Shown here: piece after piece, positions 1-5,268 of the stretch | Layout: every line of letters starts with the position of its first letter | Numbering within the stretch: the stretch's first letter is position 1 | Assembly (NCBI GenBank): GCA_028698695.1 | Contig: JAQVWB010000141.1 | Span: 1-5,340 of the forward strand | Source of the DNA: Syntrophomonadaceae bacterium | GTDB taxonomy: Bacteria; Bacillota; Syntrophomonadia; Syntrophomonadales; Syntrophomonadaceae | Direction: 5' to 3' | DNA: 5,340 bases | Translations under genes and position numbers: made by a program | The notes under the pieces: generated by a model | Database searches by the model: none | What the model was told of the DNA's origin: nothing | What the model saw: only the letters and a program-made list of their open reading frames with translations

Positions 1-1
1 G

Positions 2-211
2 AATAAAGGTCTGGGTACCATGCTAATGCAGGAAATTGAAAAAATTGCCCGCAGTAAAAAGGCCCTGCGTATTTTATTGGAAGTACGGCCCAGTAACACA
101 TCGGCGCTGGTCATGTATGAAAAGCTGGGTTATGTACAAACCGGAATCAGAGAGGCATATTATTCAGATAATGGCGAAGATGCTTTAATTATGACCAAAT
201 ATTTATTCTAG
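2..211 (+). CDS. rimI: Ribosomal protein bS18-alanine N-acetyltransferase RimI, 3' part
   Basis: This is the C-terminal part of a GNAT-fold acetyltransferase; the reading frame is open to the left edge, so the start lies outside the window. RimI transfers acetyl from acetyl-CoA to the N-terminal alanine of ribosomal protein S18 in the cytoplasm. The fragment (69 residues plus stop) begins inside the acetyl-CoA pyrophosphate loop (NKGLGTML). It contains the RimI hallmark LEVRPSN...MYEKLGY, followed by GIREAYYSDNGEDALIM. By family alignment the Glu codon at 80-82 and the Tyr codon at 116-118 correspond to the catalytic base and acid (Glu103/Tyr115 of the enterobacterial enzyme). It lies 24 bp upstream of tsaD on the same strand, matching the common tsaE-tsaB-rimI-tsaD operon; that neighbour is the main reason to prefer RimI over another GNAT enzyme. 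Confidence 0.9.
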   Translation, partial: NKGLGTMLMQEIEKIARSKKALRILLEVRPSNTSALVMYEKLGYVQTGIREAYYSDNGEDALIMTKYLF

Positions 212-235
212 AATGGAAATCAAAAAGGGGTTAAC

Positions 236-1246
236 ATGCGAGATGTAACTATTTTAGGAATTGAATCTTCCTGTGATGAAACTGCTGCGGCCATAGTTCG
301 TAATGGTGAACAGGTTTTATCCAACATTATTTACTCACAGATTGATATTCATCGTCAGTTTGGAGGAGTAGTGCCGGAGGTAGCTTCCCGCAAGCATGTG
401 GAAACGATTGCTCTGGTAGTTGATCAGGCTTTTAAAGAAGCTGCCCTCGGTTATCAGGATATCGATGCGGTGGCAGTTACCAATCGTCCTGGTTTAATCG
501 GAGCCTTGCTGGTGGGTTTGTCTTTTGCCAAGGCTTTTGCTTATGCACTGGGTAAGCCGTTGATTGCTGTCAATCATTTACAGGGACATATATACTCAAA
601 TTTTTTGGAACATCCGGGAATTCAATTTCCGGCTGTCTGCCTGGTAGTCTCAGGGGGGCATACCAGTCTGCTCCTAATGATTTCACCGGGAGATTATGAG
701 GAGATTGGCAGTACCCGTGATGATGCTGCCGGAGAAGCCTTTGATAAAGTAGCCCGGTTTTTGGGTTTAGGTTATCCAGGTGGCCCGGCTGTACAAAAAG
801 CTGCTGAAAAAGGAAGGGGCGGTCTGGTTAAACTGCCCCGGGTTTATTTGGATCGTAATGATTTCGAGTTTAGTTTCAGCGGTTTAAAAACTGCGGCTAT
901 GAATCAATGGCGCAAGATTGAACCAGGTCAAACCGTAACAGTTTATGATATGGCAGCGGAATTTCAGGCAGCTCTGGTAGAAGTGCTGGTTGAAAAAACT
1001 ATAGGTGCAGCCAATCAATATTCAGCCAAAAGTATTCTAATTGCTGGGGGAGTTGCAGCTAATCAGGAATTACGAAATTTGATGAAAAAGTGCGGAAAAG
1101 ATATTGGGGTTGCAGTTTATTATCCTTCGCTGCAATTTTGTACAGATAATGCGGCTATGATAGCTGGGAATGCCTATTATAGCTATGAAAAGGGTGATTT
1201 TGCTCTCCTGGACATTAATGCCCACGCCAGTCTATCGTCCTGGTGA
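236..1246 (+). CDS. tsaD: tRNA N6-adenosine threonylcarbamoyltransferase TsaD
   Basis: TsaD (Gcp/YgjD/Kae1) moves the threonylcarbamoyl group from threonylcarbamoyl-AMP to A37 of ANN-decoding tRNAs, acting with TsaB and TsaE in the cytoplasm to make t6A. The 336-residue protein is full length for the family. It starts with the ASKHA-fold motif ILGIESSCDETAAA (residues 6-19), followed by FGGVVPEVASRKHVE (42-56). The metal ligands are visible as His114 and His118 in NHLQGH and Asp304 in CTDNAAM. The nucleotide-binding pieces VSGGHTSLL (138-146) and IAGGVAANQELR (269-280) are intact. The ATG is preceded by an AAAGGGG ribosome site with 5 nt spacing. It is the last gene before an intergenic region carrying DnaA boxes, and no clear intrinsic terminator follows it. 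Identification is secure. Confidence 0.98.
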   Translation: MRDVTILGIESSCDETAAAIVRNGEQVLSNIIYSQIDIHRQFGGVVPEVASRKHVETIALVVDQAFKEAALGYQDIDAVAVTNRPGLIGALLVGLSFAKAFAYALGKPLIAVNHLQGHIYSNFLEHPGIQFPAVCLVVSGGHTSLLLMISPGDYEEIGSTRDDAAGEAFDKVARFLGLGYPGGPAVQKAAEKGRGGLVKLPRVYLDRNDFEFSFSGLKTAAMNQWRKIEPGQTVTVYDMAAEFQAALVEVLVEKTIGAANQYSAKSILIAGGVAANQELRNLMKKCGKDIGVAVYYPSLQFCTDNAAMIAGNAYYSYEKGDFALLDINAHASLSSW

Positions 1247-1254
1247 AAAGTATC

Positions 1255-1284
1255 TGTGGATAATGTGGATAAGTCTGTTGATAA
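1255..1284 (-). promoter_or_regulatory. DnaA-box cluster (two exact boxes plus one near-exact)
   Basis: Reading the plus strand, TGTGGATAA occurs at 1255-1263 and again directly abutting at 1264-1272; TGTTGATAA follows at 1276-1284. On the minus strand these are TTATCCACA, TTATCCACA and TTATCAACA. The first two equal the consensus DnaA box and the third differs at one base. All share one orientation and begin only 8 bp after the tsaD stop. DnaA binding is inferred from the consensus, not shown. No dnaA, dnaN or obvious AT-rich unwinding element is present, so this looks like a non-origin DnaA-binding locus rather than oriC. It could affect lgt transcription or titrate DnaA. Confidence 0.75.
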
Positions 1285-1370
1285 TTAGTATTTCTATATT
1301 TGCTGACCTTTGATTATATTTTTGGGGTCCTATTCTAACCAGGGAGTCCGGAAACACTGTATTCCAAGTT

Positions 1371-1379
1371 TGTGGATAA
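1371..1379 (-). promoter_or_regulatory. Isolated exact DnaA box upstream of lgt
   Basis: A fourth site, TGTGGATAA on the plus strand (TTATCCACA on the minus strand), lies 86 bp after the three-box group and 22 bp before the lgt GTG start. It has the same orientation as the others. Its place just ahead of the lgt ribosome site would suit a repressor-like role or a looping partner for the upstream group; that is inference. Confidence 0.7.
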
Positions 1380-1401
1380 CCGCTAATAAAGGAGTGATAA
1401 G

Positions 1402-2160
1402 GTGTATCCCGTATTGATAAAAATTGGAAAGTTTCAAATAAACTCTTGGGGATTCATGATGTTAATTGCCATTTTATTGTCAATTTGGGGAATCTCACGA
1501 TTATTTAAAAAGCAAGGCTATAATGCTGATATAGTAATGGAATTAGTAGTCTTATCATCTCTGGCAGGTGTAATCGGGGCCCGATTGGCTTACCTGATTG
1601 TTTATGAGTGGCAGGATTTGCTGTCGAATCCTCTGGCTACTCTAATACCTTCCGGTGGCATACAGGGAATGATATGGTATGGCGGGTTTTTAGGTGGCTT
1701 TATAGTTTTTTTCTTATATATACGCAAATATAAACTGGAGTTTTGGAAAATAAGTGATATATTTGCACCTTTTCTGGCCTTGAGTTATGCCATAGTTCGT
1801 ATCGGCTGTTTTCTGGCGGGTTGTTGTTATGGCCGGGAGACTAATTCAGCCTGCGGGGTAGTGTTCCCTCATGTGGACGCTTTAACCCGGCACCCTACGC
1901 AATTATATAGCTCACTGCTTAATTTCCTGCTGTTTTTGTTCCTGATCTGGTTCTATCCGCGACGCAGGTTTGATGGACAAATATTTTTGTTATATCTTAT
2001 GGGTTATTCCATCTATCGTTTTATTATAGAATTTTTCCGCGAAAATATTATATTTTATGGTCCTTTATCAATGGGACAGGTATACACGCTGGGTTTATTA
2101 TTAATAGCAGCAGTTATTTATTGGTGGCGATATAATCAAAATAATAAATCATTATTGTAA
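1402..2160 (+). CDS. lgt: Prolipoprotein diacylglyceryl transferase Lgt
   Basis: Lgt transfers diacylglycerol from phosphatidylglycerol to the lipobox cysteine of prelipoproteins in the cytoplasmic membrane, the first step of lipoprotein maturation. The 252-residue protein is strongly hydrophobic, with about seven membrane segments (for example residues 15-34, 46-67, 91-106, 173-184 and 226-241). Family motifs are the N-terminal INSWGFMM, YGGFLGG (93-99), the signature region VRIGCFLAGCCYG (132-144), HPTQLYSS (164-171) and IYRFIIEFFREN (204-215). Arg133 and Arg206 sit where the essential arginines of E. coli Lgt are expected. The signature is a Cys-rich variant: the usual Asn and Glu of GRxGNFxNGExxG are replaced by Cys136 and Cys141, a form I believe is common in clostridial homologues. 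GTG was chosen as start because AAGGAG lies 7 nt upstream and MYPVLIKIGKFQINSWG matches the usual N-terminus. It is followed after 20 bp by fthC. Confidence 0.93.
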   Translation: MYPVLIKIGKFQINSWGFMMLIAILLSIWGISRLFKKQGYNADIVMELVVLSSLAGVIGARLAYLIVYEWQDLLSNPLATLIPSGGIQGMIWYGGFLGGFIVFFLYIRKYKLEFWKISDIFAPFLALSYAIVRIGCFLAGCCYGRETNSACGVVFPHVDALTRHPTQLYSSLLNFLLFLFLIWFYPRRRFDGQIFLLYLMGYSIYRFIIEFFRENIIFYGPLSMGQVYTLGLLLIAAVIYWWRYNQNNKSLL

Positions 2161-2180
2161 TAGCAGGAAGGTCAAATATT

Positions 2181-2765
2181 ATGACGGATAATAATTTAAA
2201 ACGGCAGGAAATGCGCCGCAAAATGACCGCAATACGCAATCAGCTTACTTTAGCAGAGGTAACCCAATATAGTCAGCAGATTGCTGACCGGGTAAGTCAG
2301 CTTCAACCCCTGCAAAAAGCACAGGTCATAATGGGATTTTCCGCTTTTAAGAATGAAGTCAGGCTTATGCAGCTCTTGGAAAGATGGAGAGAGCAAGGAC
2401 GCACTATTCTTCTTCCCCGGGTTGAAAAAGCAGGTAATATGATAGCAGTTGAATTTACTGGCTGGGAAAATACCTCCAGCGGCCCATTTGGAATTCGGGA
2501 ACCGTTGGGAGAACCTTTTGATACCAGTAAAATTGAGGTGGTATTAACTCCGGGATTGGTCTTTGATTATAAAGGCTATCGTCTCGGTTATGGTAAAGGA
2601 TATTATGACCGCTTTCTACCGCAAGTCAATCCGCAGGCATTTTTATGCGGGGTTTGTTATGAGTTTCAGATAACAGAAAATATTTTTCCTACAGAGTCAG
2701 ATTGGCCGGTTCACTGGATTGTAACCGAGCGTTCAGAAATAGTTATAAATTGGGACTATTTTTAA
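2181..2765 (+). CDS. fthC: 5-formyltetrahydrofolate cyclo-ligase
   Basis: This enzyme (MTHF synthetase; YqgN/YgfA family) uses ATP to convert 5-formyl-THF into 5,10-methenyl-THF, returning an inactive folate to the one-carbon pool in the cytoplasm. At 194 residues it has normal family length. The diagnostic C-terminal motif is present: LTPGLVFDYKGYRLGYGKG at 122-140, followed by YYDRFL (141-146), which forms the ATP/phosphate-binding region. The basic helical N-terminus (LKRQEMRRKM) and the FGIREP segment (103-108) are also typical. The ATG has an AGGAAGGT ribosome site with 8 nt spacing. It lies 20 bp after lgt on the same strand and is probably co-transcribed with it; I know of no direct functional link between the two. 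It ends the gene-dense part of the window. Confidence 0.95.
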   Translation: MTDNNLKRQEMRRKMTAIRNQLTLAEVTQYSQQIADRVSQLQPLQKAQVIMGFSAFKNEVRLMQLLERWREQGRTILLPRVEKAGNMIAVEFTGWENTSSGPFGIREPLGEPFDTSKIEVVLTPGLVFDYKGYRLGYGKGYYDRFLPQVNPQAFLCGVCYEFQITENIFPTESDWPVHWIVTERSEIVINWDYF

Positions 2766-2787
2766 ATAGAACCTGATGAAATTTTAA

Positions 2788-2817
2788 TTGCAGGGATTTA
2801 TTCCGAGATTTTACAAT
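2788..2817 (+). promoter_or_regulatory. Possible promoter after fthC
   Basis: TTGCAG at 2788-2793 and TACAAT at 2812-2817 are separated by 18 bp. The -10 matches TATAAT at five of six positions, while the -35 keeps only the TTG core. If real, it would start a transcript near 2824, running into the hairpin-rich stretch that has no gene. The evidence is weak and such matches arise by chance in AT-rich spacers. Confidence 0.25.
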
Positions 2818-2856
2818 ATGACTTTACCTGCCACAGAAATTCCGAAGCCCTATGGG

Positions 2857-2889
2857 CAGAGCATCATTGTCCCCGAAAGGGGGACTCTG
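2857..2889 (+). other. G+C-rich stem-loop downstream of fthC
   Basis: GTCCCC at 2869-2874 pairs perfectly with GGGGAC at 2880-2885 around a GAAAG loop. Outside this, CAGA at 2857-2860 can pair with TCTG at 2886-2889, with an asymmetric internal loop on the left side. There is no T-run directly after the stem (the nearest T-rich patch is 2906-2916), so it is not a standard intrinsic terminator. It could still help end or protect the lgt-fthC mRNA, or be part of a structured RNA. Confidence 0.4.
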
Positions 2890-2925
2890 GCTGACCGGAC
2901 CTGACTTTATTATTTTAAGTTTGCC

Positions 2926-3003
2926 GGGGGTTATGGTTAAGATATCACCCTCCGGGTACTCCATTTGTTCCGCTTTCGCTTCACTATCTTAACTATAACC
3001 CCC
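2926..3003. repeat. 19-bp inverted repeat with 40-nt loop
   Basis: The arm at 2926-2944 (GGGGGTTATGG...) is complementary to the arm at 2985-3003 (...ATAACCCCC) over 19 positions, with a single G-T pair at 2935/2994. In a plus-strand RNA this is a tolerated G-U wobble; in a minus-strand RNA it would be an A-C mismatch, which slightly favours a plus-strand transcript. The 40-nt loop contains a small ACCC-TCC-GGGT hairpin at 2947-2957. No T-run follows on either strand, so it is not an ordinary terminator. It could be a REP/MITE-like palindrome, a small RNA hairpin or a protein-binding cruciform. Confidence 0.75.
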
Positions 3004-3151
3004 TCACCCAAGGCAACTGGAAAGGAAGCAATAATTATAAGTTCCTGATAGACTTCAGCAGCATTTTTCAGGATTATTAAACATTTATCCGTTAATTGTC
3101 TCGGTTCATGTCCAGTGAACCCTGCAAATGAATCAGCAGGGTACATCAGCT

Positions 3152-3181
3152 TTGCATTTATTAACCCAACTATAATATAAT
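3152..3181 (+). promoter_or_regulatory. Likely promoter of the opu operon
   Basis: TTGCAT at 3152-3157 and an exact TATAAT at 3176-3181 are 18 bp apart, a good sigma-A-type arrangement with a weak -35. A second exact TATAAT overlaps just upstream (3171-3176). Transcription would begin near 3187-3190, about 20 nt before the first paired bases of the riboswitch, which is where a leader promoter should be. Confidence 0.6.
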
Positions 3182-3208
3182 ATTACAGATATCATATATA
3201 CTAATAAA

Positions 3209-3350
3209 CATTCTCATATGCTTAATTCTGGAATACATTATCCAGAAACGGGGGAACCATATTTATGGGGTGAATCCAGGATATCCTGGTAGGGCTCCCT
3301 AGCCCAAATCCGTCAGCTAACCTCGTAGGCAATTCCCAAGGGGGAGAATG
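3209..3350 (+). promoter_or_regulatory. c-di-AMP riboswitch (ydaO/yuaA class)
   Basis: The aptamer is recognised by its conserved blocks in the right order: GCTTAATTCTG (3220-3230), CGGGGGAACC (3249-3258), GGGGTGAATCC (3267-3277), GGTAGGGC (3288-3295), and CCGTCAGCTAACCTCGTA (3310-3327). Pairing supports it. The closing stem P1 is a perfect CATTCTC/GAGAATG (3209-3215 with 3344-3350). Inner stems are TTCTGGA/TCCAGAA (3226-3232 with 3241-3247), CCAT/ATGG (3257-3260 with 3265-3268), CCAGG/CCTGG (3276-3280 with 3285-3289) and GGGCT/AGCCC (3292-3296 with 3301-3305). Known members bind cyclic di-AMP and usually switch expression off, often ahead of potassium or osmolyte transporters and cell-wall enzymes. 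Here the next genes encode a compatible-solute importer, fitting osmotic control. One conserved position is altered (GCCCAAATCC for the usual GCCCGAATCC). Confidence 0.95.
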
Positions 3351-3406
3351 GCAATAAGTCAGTTCATATAAACCCTTATTTTGCTTATATAAGAATTTTT
3401 GTGTTC

Positions 3407-3449
3407 AGCGTTGCGGAACCCCGGAAGTGTTTTTGCAGCGCTTATTTTT
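3407..3449 (+). terminator. Candidate intrinsic terminator of the riboswitch expression platform
   Basis: AGCGTTGC at 3407-3414 pairs with GCAGCGCT at 3435-3442 (eight pairs, one G-U) around a 20-nt loop, and is followed by TATTTTT (3443-3449). It lies between the aptamer and the opuAA ribosome site, where a terminator that forms when c-di-AMP is bound would be expected. An alternative, weaker AT-only hairpin (3363-3371 with 3385-3395, then TTTTT at 3396-3400) lies just upstream and could serve instead. I could not identify a convincing antiterminator pairing. Confidence 0.5.
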
Positions 3450-3475
3450 ATTGAAAATGAATTGCAGTATTAGTG

Positions 3476-3484
3476 AAGGGAGGT
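3476..3484 (+). promoter_or_regulatory. Strong ribosome binding site without a canonical start codon
   Basis: AAGGGAGGT is an excellent Shine-Dalgarno sequence. At normal spacing downstream in the opuAA frame the codons are ATT (3486), ATA (3489), TTC (3492) and AGC (3495), none of them ATG, GTG or TTG. The site matters because it marks where OpuAA translation should begin, 68 nt before the first in-frame ATG (3552). Confidence 0.8.
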
Positions 3485-3488
3485 AATT

Positions 3489-4688
3489 ATATTCAGCAAA
3501 TTAGTCATAAATAATCTGACCAAGATTTATGGTAATAATCCTGATAAGGCAATGGAATTGATACAAAAGGGCGTAGATAACCATCAAATCAGAAAGAAAA
3601 CCAAACAGGTAGTGGGGGTCAGGGAAGTATCTTTTGCAGTAGAAGAAGGTGAGAGCTTCGTTATTATGGGTTTGTCCGGAAGTGGCAAATCAACTTTGAT
3701 CCGTTGCATTAATCATTTAATCAGGCCAACCAGCGGAGAAATAATTATTGATGGTGAAGATATTACTAAAATGTCTACTCATCGCTTAATGCAGGTTAGG
3801 AGATCCAAGATGAGCATGGTTTTTCAAAAATTTGCTCTGATTCCTAACCGTACTATTCTGGAGAATGTTGCCTATGGACTGGAGGTACAGGATGTACCTA
3901 AAAACCAGCGATATCAAACAGCCCGCCGGGTAATTGAAATGGTAGGTTTGCAAGAGTGGGAAAATTACTATCCTCATAATCTAAGTGGTGGCATGCAGCA
4001 AAGAGTTGGTATTGCCAGAGCTTTGGCTACCGACCCGGATATTTTATTAATGGACGAGCCTTTCAGTGCTCTGGACCCTCTGATCAGACAGGAAATGCAG
4101 GATGAGTTGCTGGCCTTACAGGAGAAGCTGCACAAGACTATTATCTTTATTACGCATGATCTGGATGAAGCCCTTAAAATAGGTGACCGGATTGCTTTAA
4201 TGAAGGATGGGGTTATCGTGCAAATGGGACAACCGGAAGATATCCTTTTATCTCCTGCTTCAGAGTATGTGGAGCGCTTTGTGGAAAATATCAATCGTTC
4301 CCGGGCTTTAACTGCATCGGCAGTAATGGTTAAACCCAGAACAGTGATCTATCCGAAGGATGGACCCATGACTGCTCTAAGAGTTATGGAAAGGTTTGGG
4401 ATATCTTCATTATTCGTAGTTGACAGAGCAGGTCGTCTGCAAGGCTATATTACTGCAGATGATGCTTTTGCCGCAGCTGAAAAGGGATTAAAACAGCTGG
4501 ATAGTTTTATACAAAAGGATATGCCAGTAACCGGACCCGATGTAATCTTGTCGGAGTTATTGGAAGTTATGGCTCATACCAAAGTTCCGATAGCAGTTGT
4601 AACTGATGATAACCTTCTAAAAGGTGTTCTGGTAAGAGGCTCAGTTATTGCTGGTATGGCAGGAATGAAGGGGGAAAGTTATGAATAG
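3489..4688 (+). CDS. opuAA: Glycine betaine/proline-type ABC transporter ATP-binding protein OpuAA
   Basis: This is the ATPase of an OpuA/ProU-type importer, powering uptake of compatible solutes such as glycine betaine from the inner face of the membrane. Numbering from the first ATG at 3552 (378 residues): Walker A GLSGSGKST (40-48), Q-loop at Gln92 in MVFQKFALIPNRT, signature LSGGMQQR (144-151), Walker B ILLMDEP with Glu169, and switch His202. A C-terminal region of about 255-370 looks like the paired CBS domains of OpuAA/ProV, which sense ionic strength or nucleotides. Upstream of that ATG the frame encodes KLVINNLTKIYGNNPDKA, the conserved first strand of the family, so the gene truly begins near the ribosome site at 3476-3484. 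No ATG, GTG or TTG occurs in frame there and stops lie at 3471-3476; the start given (ATA, 5 nt after GGAGG) is only the best-placed codon. The protein may thus be mis-started, made from a rare start codon, or lost. It overlaps opuAB by 8 bp and follows a c-di-AMP riboswitch. Confidence 0.9.
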   Translation: MFSKLVINNLTKIYGNNPDKAMELIQKGVDNHQIRKKTKQVVGVREVSFAVEEGESFVIMGLSGSGKSTLIRCINHLIRPTSGEIIIDGEDITKMSTHRLMQVRRSKMSMVFQKFALIPNRTILENVAYGLEVQDVPKNQRYQTARRVIEMVGLQEWENYYPHNLSGGMQQRVGIARALATDPDILLMDEPFSALDPLIRQEMQDELLALQEKLHKTIIFITHDLDEALKIGDRIALMKDGVIVQMGQPEDILLSPASEYVERFVENINRSRALTASAVMVKPRTVIYPKDGPMTALRVMERFGISSLFVVDRAGRLQGYITADDAFAAAEKGLKQLDSFIQKDMPVTGPDVILSELLEVMAHTKVPIAVVTDDNLLKGVLVRGSVIAGMAGMKGESYE

Positions 4689-5268
4689 CACATGGATGAT
4701 TTTTGGACTGGATATTCCCCGTATTCCCTTGGCAATATGGACTGATAATGCTATTGAGTATTTGCAGACCAATTATCGGGATACCACACAGGCAATATCA
4801 GATGTTTTGGAAATTATGATTAAAGGTTTTCAGGATATTCTGATTATTACTCCACCGTCGCTTTTGATTATCATAATTACCCTGCTAGCCTGGCGGATAG
4901 CCAATAAAAAGATTGCCATATTTAGCGCAATAGGGCTGCTATTTATAGAAAATATTGGGTTGTGGCATGTTACCATGCAGACACTGGCTATGGTATTAGC
5001 CGCCGTGATAATGTGTGTGCTCATCGGAGTACCAATCGGCATTCTGTCGGCCAAAAATGAAGTTGCGCATAGAATAATTGCACCTATACTGGACTTTATG
5101 CAGACCCTTCCTGCTTTCGTATACCTGTTGCCGGCGATACCGTTTTTTGGACTCGGAGTAGTACCGGCAGTTATAACTACCTTAATATTTGCCATGCCGC
5201 CTATTATCAGATTACGCCCATTTTTGCTCAGCCAGGGTCCATACCTTACCAGTTTTCTTATTAGTTAA
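4681..5268 (+). pseudogene. opuAB: Glycine betaine ABC transporter permease OpuAB, truncated
   Basis: This is the membrane permease partner of OpuAA. Its ATG overlaps the end of opuAA and has AAGGGGG 6 nt upstream, showing translational coupling. Visible parts are an N-terminal amphipathic region (1-50), membrane segments near 52-71, 78-95, 101-123 and 143-178, and the family stretch LDFMQTLPAFVYLLPAIPFF followed by MPPIIRL (172-178). Homologues continue with TNLGIRQVPEE...EAA, the cytoplasmic loop that docks on the ATPase, and are about 280 residues long. Here the match stops at Leu178 (codon 5212-5214). A 17-residue unrelated tail follows (RPFLLSQG...) to a stop at 5266-5268. No other plus-strand frame recovers the missing sequence before the window ends, so this is not a simple frameshift. 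Loss of the EAA loop should abolish function. Any remaining 3' part, and the substrate-binding protein OpuAC, would lie beyond the window. Confidence 0.88.

Larger units (their letters stand above)
2766..3150. other. 385-bp gene-free stretch with hairpins, no recognised gene
   Basis: Between fthC and the opu promoter I find no convincing coding region on either strand. The stretch holds a possible promoter (2788-2817), G+C-rich hairpins (2857-2889 and the small gccc-tat-gggc at 2847-2857), and a long inverted repeat (2926-3003). Two smaller hairpins follow, GGTTCA/TGAACC at 3103-3121 and CCTGC/GCAGG at 3121-3140. The density of complementary segments is higher than expected for a plain spacer. 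It may hold the end of the lgt-fthC transcript, a small RNA, or a decayed repeat element; I cannot choose between these from sequence alone. Confidence 0.5.

Noticed and set aside
1285..1370. Possible promoter for lgt in the tsaD-lgt spacer
   Set aside because: TATATT occurs at 1295 and 1315, but no -35 match lies at proper spacing, so I did not call one.
2926..3003. The long inverted repeat as an intrinsic terminator
   Set aside because: Neither strand has a T-run after the stem, and the loop of 40 nt is far too long.
3003..3035. Sequence resembling part of SRP RNA (CCCAAGGCAACTGGAAAGGAAGCA)
   Set aside because: It shares a short GGAAGCA-like string with SRP RNA, but the flanking stem pairing and full-length context of that RNA are not present.
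2937..3146. A 69-codon minus-strand reading frame (MYPADSFAGF...)
   Set aside because: No ribosome site precedes its ATG, it resembles no family I know, and its 3' end is made of the inverted-repeat arms and loop; best read as chance.
3238..3246. TTATCCAGA as a further DnaA box
   Set aside because: It has two mismatches to the consensus, and part of it forms a conserved stem of the riboswitch.
3974..4294. Minus-strand open frames inside opuAA (also 3786-3977) and inside opuAB (4830-5195)
   Set aside because: They lie opposite strongly conserved coding sequence, have no family resemblance, and are shadows of the real genes.
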